Below the pieces are notes generated by a model that had not been told where the DNA came from, did not search any database, and saw nothing but the letters and a program-made list of their open reading frames with translations. This document shows, in pieces, positions 1 to 8,803 of a stretch of 64,000 nucleotides of DNA. Where the stretch lies: assembly GCA_947627135.1 (NCBI GenBank), contig CANQUV010000002.1, forward strand, positions 1 to 64,000. The letters are read 5' to 3'. Position numbers and translations under genes: made by a program. The DNA is from an uncultured Clostridia bacterium (lineage in GTDB: Bacteria > Bacillota > Clostridia > Oscillospirales > Acutalibacteraceae). Each line of letters opens with the position of its first letter. Within the stretch, counting starts at the first letter, position 1.

Positions 1-60
1 AAAGTTAAAAGGTTCAAGGCAAAATTAAAAGGTATAAGGGCAAAATGTAATTGTATCGCT

Positions 61-1443
61 TTGGGATACTACTTAGATGAGGGTATCACAGGTACATCAA
101 TGAAAAAGCGTGATGAATTCAAAAGAATGCTTAATGATTGCCAAAAAGGGAAAATCGACCGCATTGTTACTAAATCGGTTTCAAGATTTGCAAGAAATGC
201 AAACGAGCTTATATCTGCAATCCGTATGCTGAAAGAAATGGATATAAGCGTGTTCTTTGAGGAACAGGGCATTGATACAGATAAAATAAATGTAGAAATG
301 CTTGTCACTCTTCCTGCCCTATCGGCACAGCAGGAGTCGCAGAATATTTCCGACAATGTCCGCTGGAGCTACAAAAAGCGAATGGAATCAGGTCAATACA
401 ACACCTCCTGCCCTGCTTACGGTTTCAGAATGATAAACGGCGAATTGAGAATTAAGGAAGATGAAGCCGAGGTTGTAAGAAGAATTTTTGACTTATACCT
501 ACAAGGCTACGGCAAACAGTCTATTGCCAATATCCTTAACAAAGAAAATCCCGACTCAAGCCGAAAATGGTATGTTTACGGGATAGACTATATTCTCAAT
601 AACGAAAGATATATGGGTGACGCCGTACTGCAAAAGAAATACACTACGGAAACACTTCCCTTTACACGAAAAAGAAACAGAGGTGAAAAGACGCAGTACT
701 ATGTAGAAAACAGTAATGCGCCTATTATCTCTAAAGAAATTTTCAATGCCGTAAAGCAATTGCAGAATGACAGAAAGAAATCTTCGCATAACAGGCAAGT
801 ATCGCTTCTGTCAGGGAAAGTAAAGTGTGCAGACTGCGGCAAAAATTTCCGCAAGCTCACCGACAAGGACAAAATATATTGGGTGTGTTCATACAGAACC
901 ACATCAAGGTCTGAATGTAACACAGGAAGAATTCCCGAAACCGATTTTTATGACGCATTCACAGCACTTATGAGTAAGCTGAAAGCAAATAAAAAATATA
1001 TTCTTGACACCTTGATTAAGCAGATAGAAATGCTCAAAAACAGGTCAAATCCTGAACAGGAATCAATCTACAGGATAAATAAAGAGATTGCAGATTTGAG
1101 TGCCAAAAATCATATGCTCGCAAAGCTACATACAAAGGGTATTCTCAAAGATGCAGAATTCACTGCTCAGGTTACCGAGATTTCCAAAAAGCTGCAAAAG
1201 CTTAAGGACGAACATAGAAAAATCATTTCGGAGGACAAAAACGGAGAATTGCTTGAAAAGCTGAATTACCTCAATGAAGTCATAACCGATTATGTTGATG
1301 ACCTGACATTTCACAAGGATATTTTTCAGGATATAGTTGAGGGTATAACTGTGTATGGAAATGACACATTGAAATTCAGACTTACAGGCGGTCTTGAACT
1401 CACAGAGAAAATATACAGACGAGAAAGGAGTAACGCAGTATGA
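61..1443 (+). CDS. Large serine recombinase, 5'-truncated
   Basis: Site-specific DNA recombinase of the large serine family. The protein opens at the GITGTS segment of the resolvase fold and continues through SRFARN, a recombinase domain, a zinc-ribbon-like pair (CADCG near residue 258, then a later Cys pair) and a coiled-coil C-terminus. The first 60 or so residues, which carry the nucleophilic serine, are absent. The frame is open back to the window edge, but the upstream residues do not resemble the family. TTG at 61 is only the first possible start. It overlaps the next recombinase by 4 nt (ATGA). It is probably a partial or decayed member of an integrative-element recombinase trio. Confidence 0.8.
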   Translation: MGYYLDEGITGTSMKKRDEFKRMLNDCQKGKIDRIVTKSVSRFARNANELISAIRMLKEMDISVFFEEQGIDTDKINVEMLVTLPALSAQQESQNISDNVRWSYKKRMESGQYNTSCPAYGFRMINGELRIKEDEAEVVRRIFDLYLQGYGKQSIANILNKENPDSSRKWYVYGIDYILNNERYMGDAVLQKKYTTETLPFTRKRNRGEKTQYYVENSNAPIISKEIFNAVKQLQNDRKKSSHNRQVSLLSGKVKCADCGKNFRKLTDKDKIYWVCSYRTTSRSECNTGRIPETDFYDAFTALMSKLKANKKYILDTLIKQIEMLKNRSNPEQESIYRINKEIADLSAKNHMLAKLHTKGILKDAEFTAQVTEISKKLQKLKDEHRKIISEDKNGELLEKLNYLNEVITDYVDDLTFHKDIFQDIVEGITVYGNDTLKFRLTGGLELTEKIYRRERSNAV

Positions 1444-2291
1444 AAATAAGAAACATCTGCTACGGCTATCATTATGCTGACGGCAAGATAGTTGTAAATA
1501 AAAATGAAGCGAATATCGTTTCGGATATTTTCAAAAGCTATCTCAGTGGTATGTCACTTCAGCAAATATCGCAACAGCTTATCAACAATCAGATCGAGTT
1601 TATCAGCGGTATTGTCAACTGGAACAAATCCAAAGTCAAGAGAATACTTGAAAATAACTGCTATATCGGCGCAGGCAATTATCCTCCGATTGTTGACAAG
1701 AGAACATTTCTTGCTGTTCAGAATATAAAGAGCAACAAGAATACTCAAAAATCCACAGACAGAACAAGCGATATTTACAGGATAACAAGCCTTGTGAGGT
1801 ATCACGAAAACGGTTGTCCTATGAAACGCATTTATGACGGAAGAAACCCTAAAAACACAAAGTGGCAATGCACAGGAACGGACTGCGACTTCAATTTCAG
1901 AATTCAGGATGTAGAACTGTTGGACAGAATAGTTAATATTCTCAATCGTCTGATAAAGGCTCCCGAAATCATATCGTACAATTCAGAAACCTTTGAGCCG
2001 AGCAACAATGCAAAAAAATCCGAAAATATAATCTATCATCAGCTTGACAAGACAGTCATAAATGAAGATGAAGTTATCAGGCTGATATTTGAGAGTGCCT
2101 CAATAAAGTATTCAGAATTGCAGAACACCGAATATATTACAGAAAAGCTGAAAGCAAAGTTTGAAAAAACAGATTTGCTTTCAGCTTTTTCTATGGAATT
2201 ATTCAGTCAGACCGTAAACACCATTGAATTTCATACAGACCACACCATAAGCTTGCTTATGAAAAATAATCAAAGAGTAGGTGAATGTTAA
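1440..2291 (+). CDS. Recombinase-family protein lacking the catalytic domain
   Basis: This 283-residue protein matches only the middle and C-terminal part of large serine recombinases. It opens directly in the recombinase (DNA-binding) domain, with NEANIVSDIFKSYLSG and a VKRILENNCYIG motif, followed by a zinc-ribbon-like stretch (GCPMKR, CTGTDCDFNF). The resolvase fold with its catalytic serine is missing, so it cannot cut DNA alone. It is translationally coupled to both neighbours: ATGA overlap upstream and overlap or abutment with the third gene. It may be an accessory DNA-binding subunit of the trio or a truncated copy; the tight coupling favours a working subunit. Confidence 0.75.
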   Translation: MKIRNICYGYHYADGKIVVNKNEANIVSDIFKSYLSGMSLQQISQQLINNQIEFISGIVNWNKSKVKRILENNCYIGAGNYPPIVDKRTFLAVQNIKSNKNTQKSTDRTSDIYRITSLVRYHENGCPMKRIYDGRNPKNTKWQCTGTDCDFNFRIQDVELLDRIVNILNRLIKAPEIISYNSETFEPSNNAKKSENIIYHQLDKTVINEDEVIRLIFESASIKYSELQNTEYITEKLKAKFEKTDLLSAFSMELFSQTVNTIEFHTDHTISLLMKNNQRVGEC

Positions 2292-2292
2292 T

Positions 2293-3930
2293 ATGACGGA
2301 AACATCAGTATCACCGCCGAAAAAGGTCAGAGTTATTGAACCGACCGTTAAGCCGAAAGCAACCGCAAATTCATACAGGCAGTTGAGAGTGGCGGCATAT
2401 TGCCGAGTATCAACGCAGATGGAAGAACAGCTTAACAGCTATGAGGTTCAGAAAAATTACTACACCGAAAAAATAAACAGCGAACCCAAGTGGAAGCTCG
2501 TAGGAATTTTTGCAGACAAGGGCATAACAGGCACAAGCGCACTTAAGCGTGATGAATTTCAAAAGATGATTCGTATGTGCAAGAGAAAACAAATTGATAT
2601 GATAATCACAAAATCAATATCAAGATTTTCAAGAAATACTGTTGACTGTCTGAATTATGTAAGAATGCTCAGGCAGCTTGATGTAGATGTATTCTTTGAA
2701 GAACAGGGAATACACAGCAAGGACGCAGGCGCAGAATTTTACATTGCAATCTACGGCAGTATAGCACAGAGCGAATCGGAAAATATCAGCGCCAATGTCC
2801 GCTGGGGCATACAGCAAAGAGCAAAAGAAGGCAAGGTGCACTTCGCCTACAGCAGATTTCTCGGATACAAAGAAGGTCCTGACGGAAAACCGATGATTGA
2901 TGAGGAACAAGCCGACACGGTGAAATTCATATTCAATGAATACCTGTTAGGAAGCAGTCTTGCCGATATAGCAAAATCGCTTACTGCTAAGGGCATAAAA
3001 ACTCCGAGCGGTAAATCGGGTTGGAACGGCAGTACGGTAAGAACGATATTATCCAACGAAAAATACAAGGGTGACGCACTTCTCAACAAAACATACATAT
3101 CCGACTGTATTTCAAAAAAGGTAAAGAAGAACAACGGCGAAAGGCCTATGTACTATGTTGAGAATAACCACCCGGCGATAATCGACAAGGACACCTTCAA
3201 CAGAGTTCAGGAAGAGCTTGCAAGACGGACAAGCAAAAGGAAGGTTAAGCAGGTTGGTACAAAGACCGAGCAAGGCAAATATTCAAGTAAATATGCACTT
3301 ACAGAGCTTCTGATATGCGGAGAATGCGGTACGCCCTATCGCAGATGCACTTGGACTGCGAGCGGTGAGAAGAAAATCGTGTGGAGATGCATTAACCGAC
3401 TTGACTACGGTAAAAAATACTGTCATCACTCCCCTACTATTGAAGAAAGCGTATTGCAAAACGCAATCGTTACAGCCATAATGAACAACGCACAGCAAAG
3501 CGCAGATGTTCTGTCAATACTTAAAGAACATATCCGTATAGGTATCCAAGCTAATGAAGTTGAAGATAACAGTCTTGAACTTCTGATTGAAATTGCAAAG
3601 CTTGATGAGAAATACAATGAGCTGTTTAATAAAATGACAGCCGATACTGAAGATATAGAAAGTATAGAAAATCAGCTTATAGAGATTATTAATAAAAAGC
3701 ATTCGCTTCAGGCACAGGTTGAAGAAATCAAGAATGAACGCACAAAACGAGAAAATGCACAGTCAAGACTTGAGCAGATATACCTCATACTTGACGGCTT
3801 GAAAAACCACCCGATGACTTATAACGACACCTTGGTCAGACAGATACTTGACACCGTAGTAGTTGAGTCCAAGGATAAGATAAAGGTAGTCTTCACAGGC
3901 GGCTATGAGGCAGAACAGGAGCTTGGATAA
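2293..3930 (+). CDS. Large serine recombinase, complete
   Basis: Full-length member of the trio. The resolvase domain is intact, starting RVAAYCRVSTQ, where the serine of RVST is the expected nucleophile. It continues through GITGTS and SRFSRN to SQSESENIS-like catalytic-core residues. A recombinase domain, a zinc ribbon (CGECG plus CINR...C) and a long helical C-terminus follow. The family inserts and excises mobile elements between short att sites. ATG at 2293 is preferred over GTG at 2281 because GGTG lies at ribosome-binding distance. A strong hairpin follows the stop. No att site could be assigned. Confidence 0.88.
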   Translation: MTETSVSPPKKVRVIEPTVKPKATANSYRQLRVAAYCRVSTQMEEQLNSYEVQKNYYTEKINSEPKWKLVGIFADKGITGTSALKRDEFQKMIRMCKRKQIDMIITKSISRFSRNTVDCLNYVRMLRQLDVDVFFEEQGIHSKDAGAEFYIAIYGSIAQSESENISANVRWGIQQRAKEGKVHFAYSRFLGYKEGPDGKPMIDEEQADTVKFIFNEYLLGSSLADIAKSLTAKGIKTPSGKSGWNGSTVRTILSNEKYKGDALLNKTYISDCISKKVKKNNGERPMYYVENNHPAIIDKDTFNRVQEELARRTSKRKVKQVGTKTEQGKYSSKYALTELLICGECGTPYRRCTWTASGEKKIVWRCINRLDYGKKYCHHSPTIEESVLQNAIVTAIMNNAQQSADVLSILKEHIRIGIQANEVEDNSLELLIEIAKLDEKYNELFNKMTADTEDIESIENQLIEIINKKHSLQAQVEEIKNERTKRENAQSRLEQIYLILDGLKNHPMTYNDTLVRQILDTVVVESKDKIKVVFTGGYEAEQELG

Positions 3931-3947
3931 AATCGACTGATAATAAA

Positions 3948-3993
3948 AAGCTGATTCAAGAGTGTTCACTGTTAAACACTTTTGAATCAGCTT
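3948..3993 (+). terminator. Hairpin terminator after the recombinase trio
   Basis: A long inverted repeat begins AAGCTGATTCAA and is mirrored by TTGAATCAGCTT, with a 7-nt loop and T-rich sequence behind it. It lies 18 nt after the recombinase stop. Confidence 0.7.
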
Positions 3994-4034
3994 AGTTTAT
4001 TTGAATATCCGCATTGACATCTCAAGAAAATTAA

Positions 4035-4085
4035 AGACACCATTGAAATCTGAACCCTCAAGTTCAGACTCAATGGTGTTTTTAT
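4035..4085. terminator. Second hairpin between recombinases and IS element
   Basis: The arms ACACCATTGA and TCAATGGTGT, extended by CTGAA/TTCAG, enclose a short loop and are followed by a T5 run on the + strand. It probably acts as a back-up terminator shielding the recombinases from the converging IS element. Confidence 0.6.
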
Positions 4086-4226
4086 TATAAAATCCAGTAT
4101 TTATGCGACTTTTCGAGGTCGCATTTTCTTTTTGTCAGCTGGACTAAAAACGGAAGAAATCAACTTCAGCAATTAGAAGATTTAAAAACAAACCTTTTCG
4201 AACTCCTCAGTCTATCTGCTCGTGTC

Positions 4227-5057
4227 TCATAAATCCGTTAATTTCAAAGTATATTCCTCTTCTTTCTGTGTAGGAGTCTTGTATTGCAGTTTCTTGTGTG
4301 GTCGCTTGGTATTGTAGAAAATTATGTAATTGTCCACCGCACTTCGGAAGTCTGCTTCCGAACGGTATTTCGTCATATACAGTTCCTCGCGCTTCATAGA
4401 AGCAAAAAACGATTCCATTACAGAATTGTCATACGGCACGTGCACACGTGAAAAAGAGTGGGTGATGTGCAGTGACCGCATATAGTCATTCATCGTTCTG
4501 GAACGATAGTTACCACCACGGTCGGTATGGAAAACCAAACTTGAATCCGGCTGACGTGATTCATAGGCAATTTGAAAAGTTGACTTTACAAGTTGCGTGC
4601 TGCTGGTCTTTCCGATTTTATACCCAACGACCATGCGAGAGAATAGGTCGATAACCACGCAAATATAATAAGCATTTTCGCCGTACTTGAAATAGGTAAC
4701 ATTACTAACCCACACTTCGTTGGGCTTGTTCACGTCAAACTCTTGATTAAGGTGGTTTTTGTATTTGCGTCCTTCGTCCTCGTATAGTTTCTTTGCCGAC
4801 TGTCGTATGCTGTCCAATCCCATATCACGCATAAGCGTACGCACCATTTCATTACTGACCTTAACTCCTTCACTTTTCATAATAGCCGCAATTTTTGCAG
4901 CACCGAAAATCTGATTGCTATCGTCGTAAATTTCTTGTATGCGAATCCGCAATTCTTCTCGACATTTCGCATACCACGTGTTGTCCTTCTTGTTTCGCAG
5001 AACATGGTTATAGAATGTTCCTCTAGGAATGTCAAATGCATCACAGATCACGTGCAC
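4227..5057 (-). CDS. IS3-family transposase OrfB with altered DDE site
   Basis: Integrase-core (DDE) transposase, 276 residues. An HTH_21-like region (GTFYNH, then IFGAAKIAAIMK) precedes the rve core. The second acidic residue is in VFHTDRGG and the glutamate in NSVMESFFASMKREE. At the first position the family motif WVSDVTYF reads WVSNVTYF here: the codon at about 4709-4711 is AAT, so Asp is replaced by Asn. GTG at 5057 is supported by GGGAG seven bases upstream. orfA ends in the same frame 21 nt before. The Asn predicts loss of strand-transfer activity. Confidence 0.85.
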   Translation of the reverse strand: MHVICDAFDIPRGTFYNHVLRNKKDNTWYAKCREELRIRIQEIYDDSNQIFGAAKIAAIMKSEGVKVSNEMVRTLMRDMGLDSIRQSAKKLYEDEGRKYKNHLNQEFDVNKPNEVWVSNVTYFKYGENAYYICVVIDLFSRMVVGYKIGKTSSTQLVKSTFQIAYESRQPDSSLVFHTDRGGNYRSRTMNDYMRSLHITHSFSRVHVPYDNSVMESFFASMKREELYMTKYRSEADFRSAVDNYIIFYNTKRPHKKLQYKTPTQKEEEYTLKLTDL

Positions 5058-5078
5058 GCTGTATCTCCCATAAAATTG

Positions 5079-5405
5079 TTAGGCGGCATATAACCTTTGC
5101 CTCAATGCTGATTTCGCCGTGCAGGTCGCAGATTTGAGGATTTCGACGATACTTTCCAAGCGTGCGACTTTGTTTTCAAGTAAATGAAAATTGCGTATGT
5201 TGACTGCCTTTCGCTTGTCGGCTTCCTGTTCCTCACGGTAATTGTGCAACCAAGCATAAAAAGTGCTTTTGGGTATACCGGTGTCGGCAAGGATATTTGC
5301 TGACGGCTCACCTGATATGAAACGGTCAATAACCGATTGCTTTTCTTCTTGGGTGTAAGTTCTCATGTTTTCAACTTGCTTTTCTTCTTGGGTGTAAGTT
5401 CTCAT
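5079..5405 (-). CDS. IS3-family OrfA (helix-turn-helix)
   Basis: Small DNA-binding subunit of the IS element, 108 residues. The HTH core reads SVIDRFISGEPSANILADTGIPKSTFYAW (quoted in part: EPSANILADTG, KSTFYAW), and a leucine-rich helix (HLLENKVARLESIVEILK) likely mediates multimerisation. ATG at 5405 is chosen because AAAGGAG lies 8 nt upstream. The internal ATG at 5366 lacks a ribosome binding site. The first 13 codons are tandemly duplicated (MRTYTQEEKQ appears twice), an oddity of this copy. Confidence 0.78.
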   Translation of the reverse strand: MRTYTQEEKQVENMRTYTQEEKQSVIDRFISGEPSANILADTGIPKSTFYAWLHNYREEQEADKRKAVNIRNFHLLENKVARLESIVEILKSATCTAKSALRQRLYAA

Positions 5406-5416
5406 GTTTTCAACTC
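5339..5416 (-). repeat. 39-bp tandem duplication at the orfA start
   Basis: Two adjacent 39-bp units (5339-5377 and 5378-5416) differ only at the last base. Each encodes the same 13-residue start of OrfA, so the duplication is in frame. Only the outer copy keeps the ribosome binding site. Confidence 0.9.
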
Positions 5417-5475
5417 CTTTGCGGATGATTATAACACAAGGAACTTGTATTTTTCCATAAATCAAGACTGATATA

Positions 5476-5504
5476 TTGACGATTTTGGACCGACATGGTA
5501 TAAT
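5476..5504 (+). promoter_or_regulatory. Near-consensus promoter for the restriction operon
   Basis: TTGACG at 5476-5481 and TATAAT at 5499-5504 are separated by 17 nt, close to a perfect housekeeping promoter. It reads into the winged-helix gene at 5539. If the IS end lies near 5491, the -35 box falls inside the IS and the promoter is a hybrid made by insertion. Confidence 0.75.
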
Positions 5505-5538
5505 TTTAAGACCGAAGTATGTTTGGAGGTATTTGCAG

Positions 5539-5805
5539 ATGTCTGAATTCTTCGTAAATGATAAATACAGAGTTTTAGAATGTATGGCAAATCGGCAGAT
5601 TTCTGTTAATAATGAGCAAATTGTTAAATTATCACAACAGGAAATTGCCGACATATTACATTTTACAAAAACCAAGGTAAATACAATTATCGGCGAATTA
5701 AAAACCAATGGTTATATTATTCAGCTAAGTATACGAGGAAAATATTCTCTTACTGATAAAGCAAATGCCGAACTTAGAAAAATGGGTAACAAGGAGGGTG
5801 CGTAA
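5539..5805 (+). CDS. Small winged-helix regulator of the RM operon
   Basis: An 88-residue protein with a MarR/Crp-like winged helix: VKLSQQEIADILHFTKTKV, then INGEL-type recognition and wing (IIGELKTNGYIIQL...GKYSLTDKA). GGAGG lies ten bases before ATG 5539; no internal start is as good. Its stop overlaps the start of the next gene (TAATG). Small HTH proteins in this position usually control expression of the methylase and nuclease, so a controller role is inferred. It could instead act only as an autoregulator. Confidence 0.7.
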   Translation: MSEFFVNDKYRVLECMANRQISVNNEQIVKLSQQEIADILHFTKTKVNTIIGELKTNGYIIQLSIRGKYSLTDKANAELRKMGNKEGA

Positions 5806-8801
5806 TGAATACTAATACAATGCCTTTAGAAGCTGAAACCAGAGTACTCATTGACCGTAGTCTTGAAAATCTCGGCTGGAAACTGAACGGTAAAGATCAA
5901 AATGTATATTATGAACAACCTCGTTCTGAAGCTGAGAAAAAGAAACTCGGCGCAAAACGCCCTGACTATGTTCTTTATTCCAAAGAAAGTGATAAGCCTC
6001 TCATCGTAATAGAAGCTAAGAAAAAGGGTTCCCGCATTGATGCCGCTTTAGAGCAAGGCATTAGTTACGCAAGGGTTATTGAAGCTCCACTAGTATTTGC
6101 TACTGACGGTGTTTTCTGCAAAGCATTTCATACTGTAGCAAACAGGCCTCCTATTCTTAACGGCGAGGAAATAGACGAATTTATTCGTGAAGCACTTGCT
6201 TTGCGTTATTTGACATCCTATGAAGTAAATACCGTGAGCCCTAAAGTTCAGTATGACCGTAAAGAACTTATTAGAATTTTCGATGAAGCTAATAACATGT
6301 TGCGTGGAGAAGGTTTGCGTGCCGGTATTGAGCGTTTTGGAGAATTTGCAAACATCTTATTTTTAAAGCTCATTAGTGAAAGTGAGCAGATAAAAAAAGA
6401 AAGTGGAATTCAAACCAAATTTGATATTTCGTGTAGTTGGGATAGCATTAAGCAAATTGCATCTTCGGCAAGAATAGAGTACATTAACAATACTGTTTAT
6501 AAAAGACTCAATGCGCTTTATAATACAGATATATTTACACCACTTCAAATAAGGGATTCAAGCATTCTAAAGGACATTATGGATAAGCTTGATCCTCTTA
6601 TGCTCACAGATGTAGATAGCGATGTTAAGGGAGATGCATTTGAATATTTTCTTAAAGCGTCTACTGCAACAAAAAATGATTTGGGCGAATATTTTACACC
6701 CAGGCATATTGTAAAGACAATGGTACGGCTCGTTAACCCCAAAATTGGAGAAAAAATATACGATCCGTTTTGTGGGACAGGCGGCTTCCTAATTGAATCA
6801 TTTAGATATATTGAACGCAGTTTGGGTTCCGGTAATCCTGAACTAAAGCGAATTCTTCGTGAAGAAACTATCTATGGTAATGAAATTACCAATACTGCAA
6901 GAATTACAAAGATGAATATGATTCTTGCTGGTGATGGTCATAGTAATATTCATATGATGGATAGCTTAGCTAATCCTACCTATATTGATAAAATCAAATA
7001 TGACGAAGATGGAAAAATCGTTAGAGATGCAGACGGAAATATAGAATATTCAAGTGAATATAGCGGTATTTATGATATCGTTCTTGCAAATATGCCATAT
7101 TCACAAAAAACAAAGCACGGAAACCTCTATGATTTACCAAGCACCAATGGCGACAGCATTTGCGTACAACATTGTATGAAAGCTATTAATGGTATGGCAG
7201 AAAACGGCAGAATGGCTTTGGTTGTACCTGAAGGATTTTTATTTAGAAAAGATTTGGCAAAAACCCGCGAATATTTGCTAAATAATTGCGAGTTACAAAG
7301 TATTATTTCTTTGCCACAAGGTGTCTTCTTGCCGTATACAGGTGTTAAGACAGATATTATTTATGCAACTAAGGTCAACAAAAGAATCAAACCTTCCGAA
7401 AAGAAAAAGAACTTTTGGTACTTTGAAGTTAAGAGCGATGGATATACCTTAGATAATCATCGGAGAAAATTAGATACCCCAAGTGACCTTTCAAAATACG
7501 AGGAGTTTAGAAAGCTCGACAACGACCAAGCTGAGAATATGCTTAAGGTAGGATTTGAAGTAATCCCGATTGATAAGGTGCGACAGAACTCTTATATACT
7601 GGTTGGAAGCAGATACAGAACATCAACATTTTTAAGCACAAATTCCTATAAAGTGGTAAAATTGGGAGATGTGGCAAATTTAGTCAGAGGCGTTTCTTTC
7701 CCAAAGAGTGCGCAAAAAACTGTTCCTGATATTGGCTCACCACAAGTTGTAACAACAAGGGCTGCACAGGTTGACGGGATTGATTTTAATAAGGTTGTTT
7801 ATATTGATGAGAGTTATGTTAAAAATGATAAGTTGGTAAAAAGAGATGATATTTTAATCTCTCTCGCTAATAGCTTAGACCTGGTGGGTAGGGTAACATA
7901 TGTAGATGGTGATTATCAGCGTCTTACTTTCGGTGCATTTATGGGGCTTATACGTGCAGATCGTACTAAAATTCACCCAGCCTATTTATATAATATACTG
8001 CAATCACAAAAAGCAAAAGACTATTACAGAAGTGTAGCCAAAACCACTACAAACATTTCGAATTTGACATTTGAAGATCTAAGTAATTTTGTTTTTCCTC
8101 TTCCCTCTTTGGAAGAACAGAATAGAATTGTGGCAGAGATTAATAATTATAGGCAAATTATTGTGGGCGCACAAAAAGTTTTGAGCGGTTATATGCCTAA
8201 AATAAACTGCATTTCTGCCGAAAGCAAAGCATTAAATGATATTTCTATATTCAAGCCATCTAAAGATGAGGTAAGGAGTCTGTCAGGAGAAACCGAAGTT
8301 TCGTTTGTTCCTATGGCGGATATCAACACTTTTGATGCATCTTTCACACCGAAAGAATGCAGAAAACTTGCTGATGTTCTCTCTGGATTTACCTATTTCA
8401 AAGATAATGATATTCTTCTTGCAAAGATAACGCCCTGCTTTGAAAACGGAAAAGCTGCTATTGCTCGGAATCTAACGAATGGTATTGGGTTCGGTTCGAC
8501 TGAATATATCGTAATCCGTGCCAATACATCTCTTGTATATCCTGAGTGGATTTTCTACCACATTAATACGCATGAATTTATTGATGGTGGAAAATCGTTT
8601 ATGACAGGAACCGCCGGTCAACAGCGAGTTGACATTAATTATGTCAAACAATATCGTATTCCTGTCCCTTCTCTTGAAGAACAGAAGAAGATTCTTAACC
8701 AAATTAGTTATGAGCAGTCTTTAATTGAACCGTCAAAGCAACTTATAAAAGTCTTTACGGAAAAAATTGAATCTCGTATAAAGGAAGTTTGGGGTGAGTA
8801 A
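5805..8801 (+). CDS. Single-chain restriction-modification protein (nuclease-methylase-specificity)
   Basis: 998 residues combining three activities. The N-terminus (about 1-130) resembles the HsdR N-terminal nuclease, with PD at 53-54 and EAK at 70-72 forming a PD-(D/E)xK site. The centre (about 150-600) is an HsdM-type N6-adenine methylase with DPFCGTGGFL near 318 and NMPYS near 427 as the catalytic (N/D)PPY-type motif. The C-terminus (about 615-998) is HsdS-like with two target-recognition domains, each closed by PSLEEQ. No helicase motor is present, so it is closer to type IIG/BcgI logic than classical type I. It is preceded by a winged-helix gene and followed after 2 nt by a HEPN-like gene. 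The target is likely bipartite. Confidence 0.85.
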   Translation: MNTNTMPLEAETRVLIDRSLENLGWKLNGKDQNVYYEQPRSEAEKKKLGAKRPDYVLYSKESDKPLIVIEAKKKGSRIDAALEQGISYARVIEAPLVFATDGVFCKAFHTVANRPPILNGEEIDEFIREALALRYLTSYEVNTVSPKVQYDRKELIRIFDEANNMLRGEGLRAGIERFGEFANILFLKLISESEQIKKESGIQTKFDISCSWDSIKQIASSARIEYINNTVYKRLNALYNTDIFTPLQIRDSSILKDIMDKLDPLMLTDVDSDVKGDAFEYFLKASTATKNDLGEYFTPRHIVKTMVRLVNPKIGEKIYDPFCGTGGFLIESFRYIERSLGSGNPELKRILREETIYGNEITNTARITKMNMILAGDGHSNIHMMDSLANPTYIDKIKYDEDGKIVRDADGNIEYSSEYSGIYDIVLANMPYSQKTKHGNLYDLPSTNGDSICVQHCMKAINGMAENGRMALVVPEGFLFRKDLAKTREYLLNNCELQSIISLPQGVFLPYTGVKTDIIYATKVNKRIKPSEKKKNFWYFEVKSDGYTLDNHRRKLDTPSDLSKYEEFRKLDNDQAENMLKVGFEVIPIDKVRQNSYILVGSRYRTSTFLSTNSYKVVKLGDVANLVRGVSFPKSAQKTVPDIGSPQVVTTRAAQVDGIDFNKVVYIDESYVKNDKLVKRDDILISLANSLDLVGRVTYVDGDYQRLTFGAFMGLIRADRTKIHPAYLYNILQSQKAKDYYRSVAKTTTNISNLTFEDLSNFVFPLPSLEEQNRIVAEINNYRQIIVGAQKVLSGYMPKINCISAESKALNDISIFKPSKDEVRSLSGETEVSFVPMADINTFDASFTPKECRKLADVLSGFTYFKDNDILLAKITPCFENGKAAIARNLTNGIGFGSTEYIVIRANTSLVYPEWIFYHINTHEFIDGGKSFMTGTAGQQRVDINYVKQYRIPVPSLEEQKKILNQISYEQSLIEPSKQLIKVFTEKIESRIKEVWGE

Positions 8802-8803
8802 GC

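Larger units (their letters stand above)
4140..5493 (-). mobile_element. IS3-family insertion sequence, approximate limits
   Basis: Two consecutive leftward genes (orfA-like HTH protein and orfB-like DDE transposase) with the order and size of an IS3-family element. Candidate terminal inverted repeats are GGACTAAAAACG at 4141-4152 and, inverted, CGATTTTGGACC at 5480-5491, matching at 9 of 12 positions. That gives about 1.35 kb, normal for the family. The ends are inferred from this weak match, and no target-site duplication was identified. Confidence 0.6.

Noticed and set aside
5476-5538. Upstream extension of the winged-helix protein
   Set aside because: It would put the start inside the promoter, and GGAGG supports ATG 5539 instead.
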